The notes under the pieces are model-generated. The model was not told the DNA's origin and made no database searches. It saw nothing but the letters and a program-made list of their open reading frames with translations. Below, in pieces: positions 16,805 through 25,829 of a DNA stretch of 37,091 bases. How positions within the stretch are numbered: position 1 is the stretch's first letter; each line of letters begins with the position of its first letter. Source of the stretch: an uncultured Acidobacteriota bacterium (lineage in GTDB: Bacteria > Acidobacteriota > Thermoanaerobaculia > Gp7-AA8); assembly GCA_946887105.1 (NCBI GenBank), contig CAMPKJ010000015.1, positions 1 through 37,091 of the forward strand, read 5' to 3'. The position numbers and the translations under genes were made by a program.

Positions 16805-18060
16805 CAGCGACCGGACACGACTTTCTTCATCGCGGCCTCGACAGCGTCGACCCCGAGATCGCGGATGCAATCCGCCTCGAAACGCAGCGCCAGAACGACA
16901 CGCTCGAGTTGATCGCGTCGGAGAACCACGTCTCCCACGCCGTGCTCACGGCGATGGGCTCGGTGTTCACGAACAAGTACGCCGAAGGCTATCCGGGCAA
17001 GCGGTACTACGGCGGGTGCGGGCCGACCGACATCGTCGAGAGCATCGCCATCGCGCGCGCCAAAGAGCTGTTCGGCGCCGAGCACGCCAACGTCCAGCCG
17101 CACTCCGGCTCCCAAGCGAACATGGGCGTCTACTTCGCCATGCTCAAGCCGGGCGACACGATCATGGGCATGGACCTCTCGCACGGCGGCCATCTCACGC
17201 ACGGCCATCCGCTCTCCTACAGCGGCCGCGATTTCAAAGTGGTCGCATACGGCGTGCGCAAAGAGGACGAGCTGATCGACTACGACGAAATGGAACGGAT
17301 CGCCGAGGAGGCGAAGCCGCGCATGATCATCTGCGGTGCGTCGGCGTATTCGCGCGTGATCGACTTCAAACGCATTCGCGAGATCGCGGACAAAGTGGGC
17401 GCGCTGATGATGGCCGACATCGCACACATCGCCGGTCTGGTCGTCACCGGACATCATCCGTCGCCGGTGCCGTACGCCGACTTCGTCACCACCACCACGC
17501 ACAAGACGCTGCGCGGGCCGCGCGCGGGACTGATTCTCTGCAAGGAACAGCACGCCAAAGACATCGACCGCGCCGTGTTCCCGGGCATCCAGGGCGGACC
17601 GCTCGTACACATCGTGGCCGCGAAAGCGGTGGCGTTCAAGGAAGCGCTCTCGCCCGACTTCAAGGAGTACCAGGGACAGGTCGTGAAGAACGCCAGAGCG
17701 CTCGCGGCGGCGGTGAAAGAGACCGGCTTCCGCATCGTCTCCGGCGGCACCGACAATCACGTCTTCATGACCGACGTCTTCTCGAAAGGGATCACCGGCA
17801 AAGACGCGCAGAACATGCTCGAGGCGGCGAACATCACCGTCAACAAGAACACCATCCCCTTCGATCAGAACAAGCCGATGGTGGCTTCGGGCGTGCGCAT
17901 CGGATCGCCCGCGGTGACGACGCGCGGCCTGCGCGAGCCGGAGATGCAGACCATCGCCACGCTGATCGCACGCGTGCTCGACTCGAAAGGCGATGCCGGA
18001 GTGATCGACGGCGTGAAGCGCGACGTCAAGGAGCTCTGCGACCGGTTTCCCATCTACTGA
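16801..18060 (+). CDS. glyA: Serine hydroxymethyltransferase
   Basis: This 419-residue PLP enzyme interconverts serine and glycine with tetrahydrofolate and feeds one-carbon metabolism. Signatures are [62 protein letters not shown] and the PLP-lysine segment [13 protein letters not shown] (Lys near 236). All active-site residues appear to be present. It is coupled to folC upstream (ATGA) and to the siroheme gene downstream (stop TGA 18058-18060 sharing its A with ATG 18060). Confidence 0.98.
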   Translation: MTATGHDFLHRGLDSVDPEIADAIRLETQRQNDTLELIASENHVSHAVLTAMGSVFTNKYAEGYPGKRYYGGCGPTDIVESIAIARAKELFGAEHANVQPHSGSQANMGVYFAMLKPGDTIMGMDLSHGGHLTHGHPLSYSGRDFKVVAYGVRKEDELIDYDEMERIAEEAKPRMIICGASAYSRVIDFKRIREIADKVGALMMADIAHIAGLVVTGHHPSPVPYADFVTTTTHKTLRGPRAGLILCKEQHAKDIDRAVFPGIQGGPLVHIVAAKAVAFKEALSPDFKEYQGQVVKNARALAAAVKETGFRIVSGGTDNHVFMTDVFSKGITGKDAQNMLEAANITVNKNTIPFDQNKPMVASGVRIGSPAVTTRGLREPEMQTIATLIARVLDSKGDAGVIDGVKRDVKELCDRFPIY

Positions 18061-18764
18061 TGAAGAAAAACTTCCCGTACTACCCCATCTACCTCGACAT
18101 CGAGGAACGCTCCGTCCTGATCATCGGCGGCGGGGAAGTCTGCGCGCGCAAGGCGGAGACGATGCTGAAGTACGGCGGGCGCGTGACCATCGTCTCGCCC
18201 GAGTTCACGGACGAGATCGAACGATGGGCGGCTGACGGGAAGATGACCCTGCGCCGCAAGCTGTACGAAGAATCGGACCTCGACGGCGCCGCGATCGTGA
18301 TCGCCTCCACTGACGATCCGTGTGTGAACGCGCGCATCGCCCGCGATTGCCGCCGCCGCAAGCTGCCGGTCAACGTCGTGGACGTGACCCACCTCTGCGA
18401 GTTCATCGTCCCGGCCATCATCGAGAGCGGCTCGATCCAGATCGCCATCTCCACCGGCGGCAAGTCGCCCGCGCTCGCGCGCACGCTGAAGGAGGACCTC
18501 AAGCGCACGATCGGTGATGAATACGCCGAAGTGAACGATGTCCTCGGCACGCTCCGCCCCGGCGCGAAGCAGACCCTTCCCACCGACATCGACCGCAAGC
18601 GATTCTTCGACGGCATCATCGCCGGCGGCATCCTGGAAATGCTGCGCAGCGGGCGGCGCGCGGAGGCATATGAGACCATCGCACGCGCATGCGAGGCAGC
18701 AGGAGTGCCGCTGAGCGACCAGGTGCGGCAGGAGTTGGCGCGGTCGTCGCCGTCTGGCTCGTAA
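18060..18764 (+). CDS. Precorrin-2 dehydrogenase / sirohydrochlorin ferrochelatase (SirC/Met8-like)
   Basis: The product is 234 residues. The N-terminal NAD-binding fold reads YPIYLDIEERSVLIIGGGEVCARKAETML, then IVSPEF, IVIASTDD and NVVDVTHLCEFIVPAIIESG. The STGGKSPALAR segment is the family hallmark. It would oxidise precorrin-2 to sirohydrochlorin and may insert iron, as in stand-alone Met8 or the CysG N-terminal half. There is no SAM uroporphyrinogen methyltransferase domain. No other tetrapyrrole gene is in the window, so siroheme use (sulfite or nitrite reductase) cannot be confirmed. The 3' end overlaps the next gene by 76 nt. Confidence 0.93.
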   Translation: MKKNFPYYPIYLDIEERSVLIIGGGEVCARKAETMLKYGGRVTIVSPEFTDEIERWAADGKMTLRRKLYEESDLDGAAIVIASTDDPCVNARIARDCRRRKLPVNVVDVTHLCEFIVPAIIESGSIQIAISTGGKSPALARTLKEDLKRTIGDEYAEVNDVLGTLRPGAKQTLPTDIDRKRFFDGIIAGGILEMLRSGRRAEAYETIARACEAAGVPLSDQVRQELARSSPSGS

Positions 18765-20368
18765 CGACGCTGCTCTGGCTCACCCCCGGCCTGACCCGTC
18801 CCGACGGCGTCGGCTACTTCGTCTATCTCACCTCTACCTGGTTCGACCGCGACCTGCTCTTCATCGATGAGTGGGCGCAGGCGGGGCTGATCCGCAACGG
18901 CCAGTTCCTCTTCAAAGACATCACCGCGACCGGCCATCTCAGCAATCACTGGACGGCCGGGACGTCGCTGGGGTGGTATCCGGCGTTTGTCGCGGCGGAT
19001 GGCGTTGGGCGTTGGGCGTTGGACGTTCGGGATTCTGCGGCTGACGGCAACGCTCTCGCGAGACGGCCCAAAAGCCTACCGCCTAACGCCTACCGCCAAA
19101 CCATGCACATCGCCGCGGTGACGTTCATGAGCGCGCTGGCGGGACTGTTCGTGATGCTGGCCGCCATGCGCGTTGCGCGGCAGTACTTCAGCGACCGGAT
19201 CGTGGCATCAGCCGCGATCGCGATCTGGCTCGGCTCTCCCCTCGCCTGGTATTCGCTGCGGCACGGATCGATGTCGCACGCGCTGAGCGCCGCGGTCTGC
19301 AGCGGGGTGGTCCTGCTCTCGCTGCGAGTGCGTGACGAGATCACGCTGGGGCGCGTGTTCTCGCTCGGACTGGCGATCGGATTCGCATGCGCGGTGCGTC
19401 CGCAGAACATCGCCATCGCGCTGGTGCCGCTGTTCCTCTCCGATCCTCGGCCGCTGCTGCGCCGCGCGCACGCGTTACTCCTCGGCGGTCTGATCGCCGC
19501 GCTGCCGCAGCTGATCGTCAGCACGATCCTCTACGGCGGGCCGCTGGTCTTCGTCAACATCGGCGGGCGCGCGCACTCGTGGCAGATGTTCGCTCGCTTC
19601 CGGCCGCTGGAGACGATCTTCTCCTGGTACCACGGTCTGGCCACCTGGACGCCGCTGCTCGTGATCGCGATTGCCGGGCTGGTGCTGCTGTATCGCCACG
19701 ACCGCGGCCTCGCGCGCGCCGGGCTGGCGACGTTCGCCGCGCAGTGGCTGCTGCTCTCATCGCTGGAGCGCTGGTTCTGGGGCGGCGCCTCGTTCGGCCA
19801 GCGCCGCTTCGACAGTTGCACGATCTTCTTCATCCTCGGCATCGCCGCCGTCCTGCATCGCCTGCCACGCTGGATCGGCGCCGCGCTCACGATCGCTGCG
19901 ACCGCGTACACGATGGCGCTCTTCATCGCCGCGACGCAGTTGAATCTCAATCGCTTCCAGACGCCGGGGCAGCTCCTGGCCGCGTTTGAAACGGCGCTCG
20001 GCGATCCGGCGTGGCGATCGTTTCTCGGATTCACACCGCCGCCTCTGCACGGAACCGTGCTCGTGGCGGCGCTGGTCACGACGCTCGTCGTCGCGCTGAT
20101 CTTCGTCATCGGCCGCAAGGCAGGGACCATTGCGGCCACCGCATACCTGCTGGCGATGTCGGTGTTTTATGCGTGGTGCGGGGTGAATCCGCACTACGAC
20201 GACATCGCGCGAACGATGCTCGCGCGGCACGCACGCGGCGAGCTCACGTCCGCGGCCGCGCGCGACACGATCGGGTTGCTCCGCGATGAGGCGGAGTACA
20301 TGCACCGCGTGGGCAGGCACGAGGAAGCGGAGAAAGCGCTGGCCGAGGCGAAGGCGATCCGGCCATGA
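18689..20368 (+). CDS. GT-C-type membrane glycosyltransferase-like protein with an in-frame repeat insertion
   Basis: The product is 559 residues with about ten or more membrane helices. It opens with a helix (VAVWLVTTLLWLT), then PDGVGYFVYLTSTWFDRDLLF. The acidic residue in the first periplasmic loop is typical of GT-C enzymes using polyprenyl-phosphate sugars. The C-terminus is soluble, with a TPR-like helix pair (EYMHRVGRHEEAEKALAEAK). Between AFVAADGV and YRQTMHIAAV lie about 30 polar residues encoded by palindrome D, in a loop where such proteins normally run straight into the next helix. The frame is intact. The start ATG 18689 gives a 76-nt overlap with the siroheme gene, and no other ATG or GTG precedes the first helix. 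The stop overlaps the next start (ATGA). Confidence 0.7.
   Translation: MRGSRSAAERPGAAGVGAVVAVWLVTTLLWLTPGLTRPDGVGYFVYLTSTWFDRDLLFIDEWAQAGLIRNGQFLFKDITATGHLSNHWTAGTSLGWYPAFVAADGVGRWALDVRDSAADGNALARRPKSLPPNAYRQTMHIAAVTFMSALAGLFVMLAAMRVARQYFSDRIVASAAIAIWLGSPLAWYSLRHGSMSHALSAAVCSGVVLLSLRVRDEITLGRVFSLGLAIGFACAVRPQNIAIALVPLFLSDPRPLLRRAHALLLGGLIAALPQLIVSTILYGGPLVFVNIGGRAHSWQMFARFRPLETIFSWYHGLATWTPLLVIAIAGLVLLYRHDRGLARAGLATFAAQWLLLSSLERWFWGGASFGQRRFDSCTIFFILGIAAVLHRLPRWIGAALTIAATAYTMALFIAATQLNLNRFQTPGQLLAAFETALGDPAWRSFLGFTPPPLHGTVLVAALVTTLVVALIFVIGRKAGTIAATAYLLAMSVFYAWCGVNPHYDDIARTMLARHARGELTSAAARDTIGLLRDEAEYMHRVGRHEEAEKALAEAKAIRP
19001..19097. repeat. Word-array palindrome D (7-nt period), inside a coding sequence
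   Basis: The left arm (19001-19028) is GGCGTTG three times, then GACGTTC. The right arm (19074-19097) is GCCTACC, GCCTAAC, GCCTACC, GCC, whose reverse complement is a GGCGGTA/GGCGTTA array. The arms pair imperfectly, allowing G-T pairs, around a ~45-nt centre. The whole element is read through in frame without a stop codon. Confidence 0.85.
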
Positions 20369-22671
20369 AACGCGCGACGCTGCTGCTGCTCGCGCTGGTC
20401 CCGACGATCGTCTTCGCGGACGTGCTCTTCGGCTTCAGCACGTTCTTCATCCGCGACATCACGCTGTATCACTTTCCCGGCAAGCACGTCCTGCGCGAGA
20501 TCGTGCTCGGCGGCGAGTTCCCGTACTGGTCGCCGTACATTTCTGCGGGGCAACCGCTGGCCGCGAATCCGGTCCACCAGGTGTTCTATCCGCTGACCTG
20601 GCTGATCCTGCTGCCCGATTTCGTGGCCGGCTTCAATCTGCTGGCGCTGACTCATGTCTACGTGGCGCTGTTCGGCATGTACGCGCTGCTGCGCTCCATG
20701 CGTCTGCGGCGCGAAGCGGCGGCATTCGGCGCGCTCTCGTACGGCCTCGGCGGATTGATGGCGTCGCTGCTGAACCTCTTCCCGCTGCTGTACAGCGCTG
20801 CATGGCTGCCGGTCACGTGTCTCTTCGCGCGCCGATTCCTGATCACGCGGAGCCGCCGCGACTTCCTATGGGCGGCGTTGTCGCTGGCGGTGCAGCTGCT
20901 GATCGGTGAACCGGTGACGGCGCTGCAGACCGGCATCATCCTCGGCGCATACGCGATCGCTCGCGGCGCGCGCGGTGCCGTACGACGCGTGGCGCTGCTC
21001 GCCGCGATCGGGCTGACGGCATTGCTGCTCGCGTCCGTGCAGATCCTGCCGGCCATCGATCACCTGCGTGAGTCGAACCGCGGGCGCGGCATCGGCTTCG
21101 TCGAGTTGACTGAATGGAGCACGCCGCCGCTGCGGCTGCTGGAGCCGCTGTTCCCCGACATCCTCGGGCGCTGGATGCTCGGGAGCACCGCCGTCTATCC
21201 GTCGTTCGCGCTCTTCGAGCCGCATCGGCAGCCGCTCTATTTCAGCGTCTACGCCGGTCTGGCCGTCGCTGTCTTCGCGCTGGCGGGTTTGTTCGCGCGC
21301 GTGCGCGGTGCGCTGCTCTTCGCGATCCTCGCGGCGGTCTCCGCGGTGCTCGCGCTCGGCGGCCACACGCCGCTCTTTCGACTGCTCTACGAGACAGGAG
21401 CGCTGCGCTTCGTCCGCTTCCCCGAGAAGTTCCTGACCATGGGCACGTTCGCCGCGATCGTGTTCGCGGCGTGTGTGCTGGAGCGCCTGCTCGCGGGCGA
21501 TCTGCGCGTTCGGCGCGCGATGATGGCCACTGCCGCGGGCGCATCGCTGTTCGCGCTGATCGCGGCGGCGGCCGCATGGCTGCCGGCGTACGAATCGCTG
21601 CTGCGCCGCCTCTATCGCATCGGTGCGACCGCGAACATCTTCAACATGGTGGCTCTGTCGCAGAAGCAGTGGCTGTTCGCCGCGATGCGAGGAACATTGC
21701 TGTTTCTGATCGTCGTCGCTTTGGTGCGCCTGAAGCGTTCGCTCTGGATCGCGCTGTTTTTCGCATTCGTGCTCGTCGACCTCGTGCCGCAGGTGCCCGA
21801 GATTGCGCCGCGATTTCCGAAGTCCTTTCTCGAGGAGGAGCCGCCGATCGTGCGGCGCCTGCCGCCCGATCGCGCGCAGTACCGCATCTTTCCTCTCGCC
21901 AACTGGATCCAGGCTGCGCGGCAGCGACCGCAAGTCAGTCCTCACGACGATCTGCTCCTGTGGGAAATGCGCAACGACCTGCCGGTGCAGCTCGCCGCCG
22001 CGTACGGCCTGCGCACCGTGATCGACGGCGATCTCGACGCCACCGATCTGCGCGCCGAGCGCGATTTCGTTGCGTCGGCGATCGACCTCACCGATCCGAA
22101 GAGCCGTCCGGCGGACTGGATGGACATCGTGGCGGCGATGTCGAACGCGTGGTTCGTGAGCGTCTATCGCCGTCCCGAGGAGGTGGCTGCGATGCCGCGG
22201 GGCGCGGCGCGCGAGGCCATCCGCTTGCTGGAAGGACGCCACTATCCGCGCTACTACTTCGCCGACCAGATGGTGACCATCGGCGATCGCCACGACTTCG
22301 TGCGTGCGCTTCGAACGCGCCGGTTCAGCCGGCAGGTGGCGTTCGTGCACCAGCGCGCGTTCGCTCCCGCGCCGGGCCTGGTGCGCTCGTGGCGCGAGAG
22401 CGCGAATCGTGCACGGATCGACGTCGAGGCGCGCGGCGTGGCGTTCCTGGTCATGAGCGTGACGCCGCACAAGAACTGGCGGATCACCATCGACGGCCAG
22501 GAGGCGCCGGCGGTGATCGCGAACATCGGCTATCAGGGCGTGATCGTCCCTCCCGGACGTCACGTGGTGGAGATGCGGTATCGCGATCCGCTGGTCGCTG
22601 CCGGAGCAGCGATCTCAGCAGCAGCGCTGCTCGGGCTGGTGCTGGCCCGATGGCGCGCCCGAGCGGCGTGA
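20365..22671 (+). CDS. YfhO-family membrane protein, copy 1
   Basis: This 768-residue polytopic protein is of the YfhO/GT-C type. It has an N-terminal helix, then a periplasmic loop with DITLYHFPGKHVLREIVLGG and the Glu/Phe-Pro-Tyr-Trp-x-Pro motif (EFPYWSPYISAGQPLAANP), many helices to about residue 480, and a C-terminal soluble beta domain ending MSVTPHKNWRITIDGQEAP...VPPGRHVVEMRYRDPL. In Gram-positive bacteria, YfhO proteins transfer sugars from undecaprenyl phosphate onto envelope polymers. The same chemistry is inferred here in the periplasm. It starts by ATGA overlap with the upstream GT-C gene and is followed, after 28 nt, by a GT2 that could supply the lipid-linked sugar. Confidence 0.85.
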   Translation: MKRATLLLLALVPTIVFADVLFGFSTFFIRDITLYHFPGKHVLREIVLGGEFPYWSPYISAGQPLAANPVHQVFYPLTWLILLPDFVAGFNLLALTHVYVALFGMYALLRSMRLRREAAAFGALSYGLGGLMASLLNLFPLLYSAAWLPVTCLFARRFLITRSRRDFLWAALSLAVQLLIGEPVTALQTGIILGAYAIARGARGAVRRVALLAAIGLTALLLASVQILPAIDHLRESNRGRGIGFVELTEWSTPPLRLLEPLFPDILGRWMLGSTAVYPSFALFEPHRQPLYFSVYAGLAVAVFALAGLFARVRGALLFAILAAVSAVLALGGHTPLFRLLYETGALRFVRFPEKFLTMGTFAAIVFAACVLERLLAGDLRVRRAMMATAAGASLFALIAAAAAWLPAYESLLRRLYRIGATANIFNMVALSQKQWLFAAMRGTLLFLIVVALVRLKRSLWIALFFAFVLVDLVPQVPEIAPRFPKSFLEEEPPIVRRLPPDRAQYRIFPLANWIQAARQRPQVSPHDDLLLWEMRNDLPVQLAAAYGLRTVIDGDLDATDLRAERDFVASAIDLTDPKSRPADWMDIVAAMSNAWFVSVYRRPEEVAAMPRGAAREAIRLLEGRHYPRYYFADQMVTIGDRHDFVRALRTRRFSRQVAFVHQRAFAPAPGLVRSWRESANRARIDVEARGVAFLVMSVTPHKNWRITIDGQEAPAVIANIGYQGVIVPPGRHVVEMRYRDPLVAAGAAISAAALLGLVLARWRARAA

Positions 22672-22680
22672 CGGCCATGC

Positions 22681-22686
22681 TATCCT
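22681..22686 (+). promoter_or_regulatory. -10 box of the DPM1-like GT2 gene
   Basis: TATCCT, with TG one base upstream (extended -10), ends 13 nt before ATG 22700. It gives the GT2 gene a possible internal promoter within the glycosylation cluster. Confidence 0.45.
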
Positions 22687-22699
22687 CCCGCCGCCTGCC

Positions 22700-23485
22700 A
22701 TGCCCCTCCACGAGAAGAAAGTGATCGCCGTCCTTCCCGCCTACAACGCCGAGCGCACGCTCCGCGCCACGCTGGACGACATTCCGAAGGACTGGGTGGA
22801 CGAGATCCTGCTGGTCGACGACTGCTCGCGCGATCGCACGGTCGAGCTCTCCCGCGAGCTCGGGCTCAAGACCATCGTCCACGAGCAGAATCGCGGGTAC
22901 GGCGGCAACCAGAAGACCTGCTATCGCACCGCCATGGAGGAGATGGGCGGCGAGATCATGGTCATGGTCCATCCCGACCATCAATACGACCCGACCATCA
23001 TCCCCGAGCTGGTGGCGCCGCTGCTGCGCGGCGATGCCGACGCGGTGTTCGGCTCGCGCATGCTGGGCGGGCGTCCCATCGAAGGGGGCATGCCGAAGTG
23101 GAAGTACTTCGCGAACCTCTTCCTGACCATGGTCGAGAACGCGACGTTCTACGTCTATCTCTCCGAATACCACTCCGGCTTCCGCGCCTACTCGAAGCGC
23201 TTCCTGGAGACGGTGAACTTCGAGGCGAACTCGGACAACTTCGTATTCGATACGCAGATCATCGCGCAGGCCGTGGCCAAGGGACTGCGCATCCGCGAAG
23301 TGCCGATCCGCACGCGCTACTTCGACGAAGCGTCGCAGGTCGGCTTCTGGCGCGGCGTGCGGTACGGGCTGGGCATCCTGAAGACGATGATCTATTACAA
23401 GCTGCACAAGAAGAGGATCTGGTCGCATCCGATCTTCCGCGATCGCGCGCCCGGCGTTTCGCAGGCATCGACCGCCGGCGCCTGA
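22700..23485 (+). CDS. Polyprenyl-phosphate sugar synthase-like family 2 glycosyltransferase
   Basis: The product is 261 residues. The GT-A core is VIAVLPAYNAERTLRATLDDIP, ILLVDDCSRD (near 36-45), QNRGYGGNQKTC, VHPDHQYDP (metal-binding region near 94), FGSRMLGG and YHSGFRAYSKRFL. This is the dolichol/undecaprenyl-phosphate sugar synthase (DPM1-like) group. It has only one weakly hydrophobic stretch and lacks the C-terminal helices of the GtrB/CsbB subtype, so it is probably peripheral to the membrane. It lies between YfhO copies 1 and 2. I infer that it charges the lipid carrier used by them. No GtrA-like flippase is seen in the window. Confidence 0.88.
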   Translation: MPLHEKKVIAVLPAYNAERTLRATLDDIPKDWVDEILLVDDCSRDRTVELSRELGLKTIVHEQNRGYGGNQKTCYRTAMEEMGGEIMVMVHPDHQYDPTIIPELVAPLLRGDADAVFGSRMLGGRPIEGGMPKWKYFANLFLTMVENATFYVYLSEYHSGFRAYSKRFLETVNFEANSDNFVFDTQIIAQAVAKGLRIREVPIRTRYFDEASQVGFWRGVRYGLGILKTMIYYKLHKKRIWSHPIFRDRAPGVSQASTAGA

Positions 23486-23501
23486 GCACGGAGCCGCAGT
23501 G

Positions 23502-25829
23502 ATGGCGAGCCGGCGTGACGCAGGGGTTCTCGCTCTCCTCGCCGCGGTCCCGGCGCTGCTCTTCTTCGACGTCCTCCGAGGCATCAACGCGTTCTACGTG
23601 CGCGACATGCTGCACTATCACTTCCCCGGCAAGAGGATCCTGCGCGAGGTGGTGCTGCGCGGCGAGTTTCCGTACTGGAATCCGTGGATCGCGGCCGGGC
23701 AGCCGATGGCGGCCAATCCCGCGCACGAGGTGTTCTATCCGCTGACGTGGCTCATCCTCCTGCCGGATTACGAGCACGCCCTGCAACTCCTGCCGCTCCT
23801 GCACATCGTCATCGCCACGTTCACGATGTACGCGCTGCTGCGCTCGATGGAGCTGGGACGTCCGGCCGCGGCGATCGGCGCACTGTCGTACGGCATCGGC
23901 GGACTGCTCTGCTCCATGACCTCGCTGCTCCACTTCCTGTTCAGCGTGTCGTGGCTGCCGCTGACCTGCCTGTACGCACGGCGCGCATTGCTGCACCGCT
24001 CGATGCGCGATGCGGCGCTCGCGGCGGTGTTCCTGGCGCTGCAGCTGGCGGCCGGCGAACCGACCACGGTCCTGCAGACAGGCATCCTGCTCGGCCTGTA
24101 CGCGATCTATCGCGGCATCCAGGACCACCGGTCCGCCGCGGCAGTGACCCGCGGCGTGGCGGTCGTCGGCGCGATCTCGATCGGCGCATGCCTGGTCGCG
24201 GCGGTGGTGGTGATTCCGATGCTCGACCACTTCGGCGACACGTCGCGCGCGGACGGCATCGACTACGACATGGTGCGCGCCTGGAGCATGCCCTTCCCCC
24301 GTCTGGCGGAGGTGATTTATCCGACCATCTTCGGCCGCGATGGCGCGAACGATCACAGTCATTACTGGGCCGCGGCGAAGATGCAGTCTCCGTTCTACTT
24401 CAGCATCTATTCGGGTCTGCTGCTGACGATGATGGCCGCGGCCGGCGTGCTGGCGCGCTCGCGCGGCAGCGTGCTGGTGCTGGTCATCGCGGCGGTCTCC
24501 ATCATCGGCGCGATGGGCGATCACACACCGCTGCTGCGCATCCTCTATGACGCAGGGATCGCCGCGAATCTCCGCTATCCGGAAAAGTTCGTGCTGATGC
24601 TCGTGTTCGCGCTGGTCATCGTCGGCGCGCAGTCGCTCGACAAGCTGCTCGCAGGCGACGCACGGATCCGAAAGGCGGCGCTGGCGCTGACCGGCATCAC
24701 GACGATCGTCGCGGCGGCGGCGGCGCTCTTCGCATCGACTGCCGCGTACGAGCCGTTCTTCCGCCGGCTCTGGTCGCTGGGACGCGTCTCCACGCTCGAG
24801 GAGATGCTGCAGCTCTCGCGTCAAGGCTGGATCCTGGCAACGGTGAACGGCGTGCTGCTGGTGCTGCTGCTCGCGAGCGTGGACCGCCTCCGCCGTCCGC
24901 TCTGGACCGCCATGGCCACTGCATTCGTGATCGCCGACCTCGGCGCGATCGCCTCCGAGGTGGCGCCGCGGATGCCGATGGCGTTCTTTCGCGAGACGCC
25001 GCGGATCGTGCAGCAGTTCCCCCGGCAGCGCGACGACTTCCGGATCTTTCATCTGGCGCAGTGGGCGCTGTCCGACAGAGACGAGAAGCTGTACACGCAA
25101 CCGGGTCCCGATCTCTACTGGATTCTCCGCAACAGCGTGCCGCCGCTCGTGCCGGCCGCGTACGGCCTCCGCTCGGCGCTGGAGATCGACTTCGACGGCA
25201 CCAGGCTGGCGGCCAGCAACGACCTGGTCCGCGCGTACTGGTCGCTCAGGAGCGTGCGTCCGGCCGACGCACTCCCCAGGATCGCCGCGATGTCCAACGT
25301 GCGCTACGCCATCGTCTATCGGCCGTTCGAAGAAGGCGTGACGCTCGGACGCGGCGTGGCGCGGGACATCCAGCCGGTGAAACGCCTCGAAGGCCGCCAC
25401 GCTCCGCGCTACTACTTCGCGTCCGAGATGGCCGTGGCGCGCAACACGGATGAATTCGTGAACCAGCTGGCCACGGGACGGTTCGGCAGAGAAGTCGCGC
25501 TCGTCGCCGGCGGCGCGTTCGCTCCCGCGCGCGGCGAAGTGCGCTCCGTACGCGAATGGACGAACGGCGCGCGCATCGACGTCGCCGCCGCGGGCCGCGC
25601 GTTCCTGATCATGAGCGTGACGCCGCACAAATACTGGCGCATCACCATCGACGGCAAACCGGCGCGACCGGTGGTCACGAACATCGGCTACCAGGGCGTG
25701 GAAGTCCCCGCCGGACGCCACATCGTGGAGATGCGCTACCGCAACCCGCTGATCTCCGCCGGAGCCGCGATCTCCGCGGCCACGCTGCTGGCACTGGCAA
25801 TCGTGTTCTGTAGAATGCGCGGCCAGTGA
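23502..25829 (+). CDS. YfhO-family membrane protein, copy 2
   Basis: This 775-residue paralogue of the genes on both sides shares the loop RDMLHYHFPGKRILREVVLRG with EFPYWNPWIAAGQPMAANP, a similar helix pattern, the segment LRYPEKFVLMLVFALVIV, and the C-terminal domain with MSVTPHKYWRITIDGKP and VPAGRHIVEMRYRNPL. The acidic and aromatic residues of the first loop are retained, so it is likely active. ATG 23502 is preferred over GTG 23499, because GGAG lies 8 nt upstream of the ATG. It starts 16 nt after the GT2 stop. Its own stop overlaps the GTG of copy 3. Residue changes relative to copy 1 are spread along the whole length, which indicates old duplication. Confidence 0.85.
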   Translation: MASRRDAGVLALLAAVPALLFFDVLRGINAFYVRDMLHYHFPGKRILREVVLRGEFPYWNPWIAAGQPMAANPAHEVFYPLTWLILLPDYEHALQLLPLLHIVIATFTMYALLRSMELGRPAAAIGALSYGIGGLLCSMTSLLHFLFSVSWLPLTCLYARRALLHRSMRDAALAAVFLALQLAAGEPTTVLQTGILLGLYAIYRGIQDHRSAAAVTRGVAVVGAISIGACLVAAVVVIPMLDHFGDTSRADGIDYDMVRAWSMPFPRLAEVIYPTIFGRDGANDHSHYWAAAKMQSPFYFSIYSGLLLTMMAAAGVLARSRGSVLVLVIAAVSIIGAMGDHTPLLRILYDAGIAANLRYPEKFVLMLVFALVIVGAQSLDKLLAGDARIRKAALALTGITTIVAAAAALFASTAAYEPFFRRLWSLGRVSTLEEMLQLSRQGWILATVNGVLLVLLLASVDRLRRPLWTAMATAFVIADLGAIASEVAPRMPMAFFRETPRIVQQFPRQRDDFRIFHLAQWALSDRDEKLYTQPGPDLYWILRNSVPPLVPAAYGLRSALEIDFDGTRLAASNDLVRAYWSLRSVRPADALPRIAAMSNVRYAIVYRPFEEGVTLGRGVARDIQPVKRLEGRHAPRYYFASEMAVARNTDEFVNQLATGRFGREVALVAGGAFAPARGEVRSVREWTNGARIDVAAAGRAFLIMSVTPHKYWRITIDGKPARPVVTNIGYQGVEVPAGRHIVEMRYRNPLISAGAAISAATLLALAIVFCRMRGQ
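25811..25816 (+). promoter_or_regulatory. Possible -10 box of YfhO copy 3
   Basis: TAGAAT ends 9 nt before GTG 25826, inside the last codons of copy 2. It may be a secondary nearly leaderless promoter or a chance match. Confidence 0.3.

Noticed and set aside
18689..20368. GT-C gene as a pseudogene because of the inserted palindrome
   Set aside because: The frame is intact through the insertion, and the downstream helices and the stop overlap with the next gene are normal.
23259..25721. An 820-codon open frame on the minus strand opposite YfhO copy 2
   Set aside because: It is rich in Arg, His, Asp and Gln with no domain logic, and it lies opposite a clear membrane-protein gene. High GC at third positions produces such shadow frames. 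The same applies to 25736-27904 and 20866-22563.
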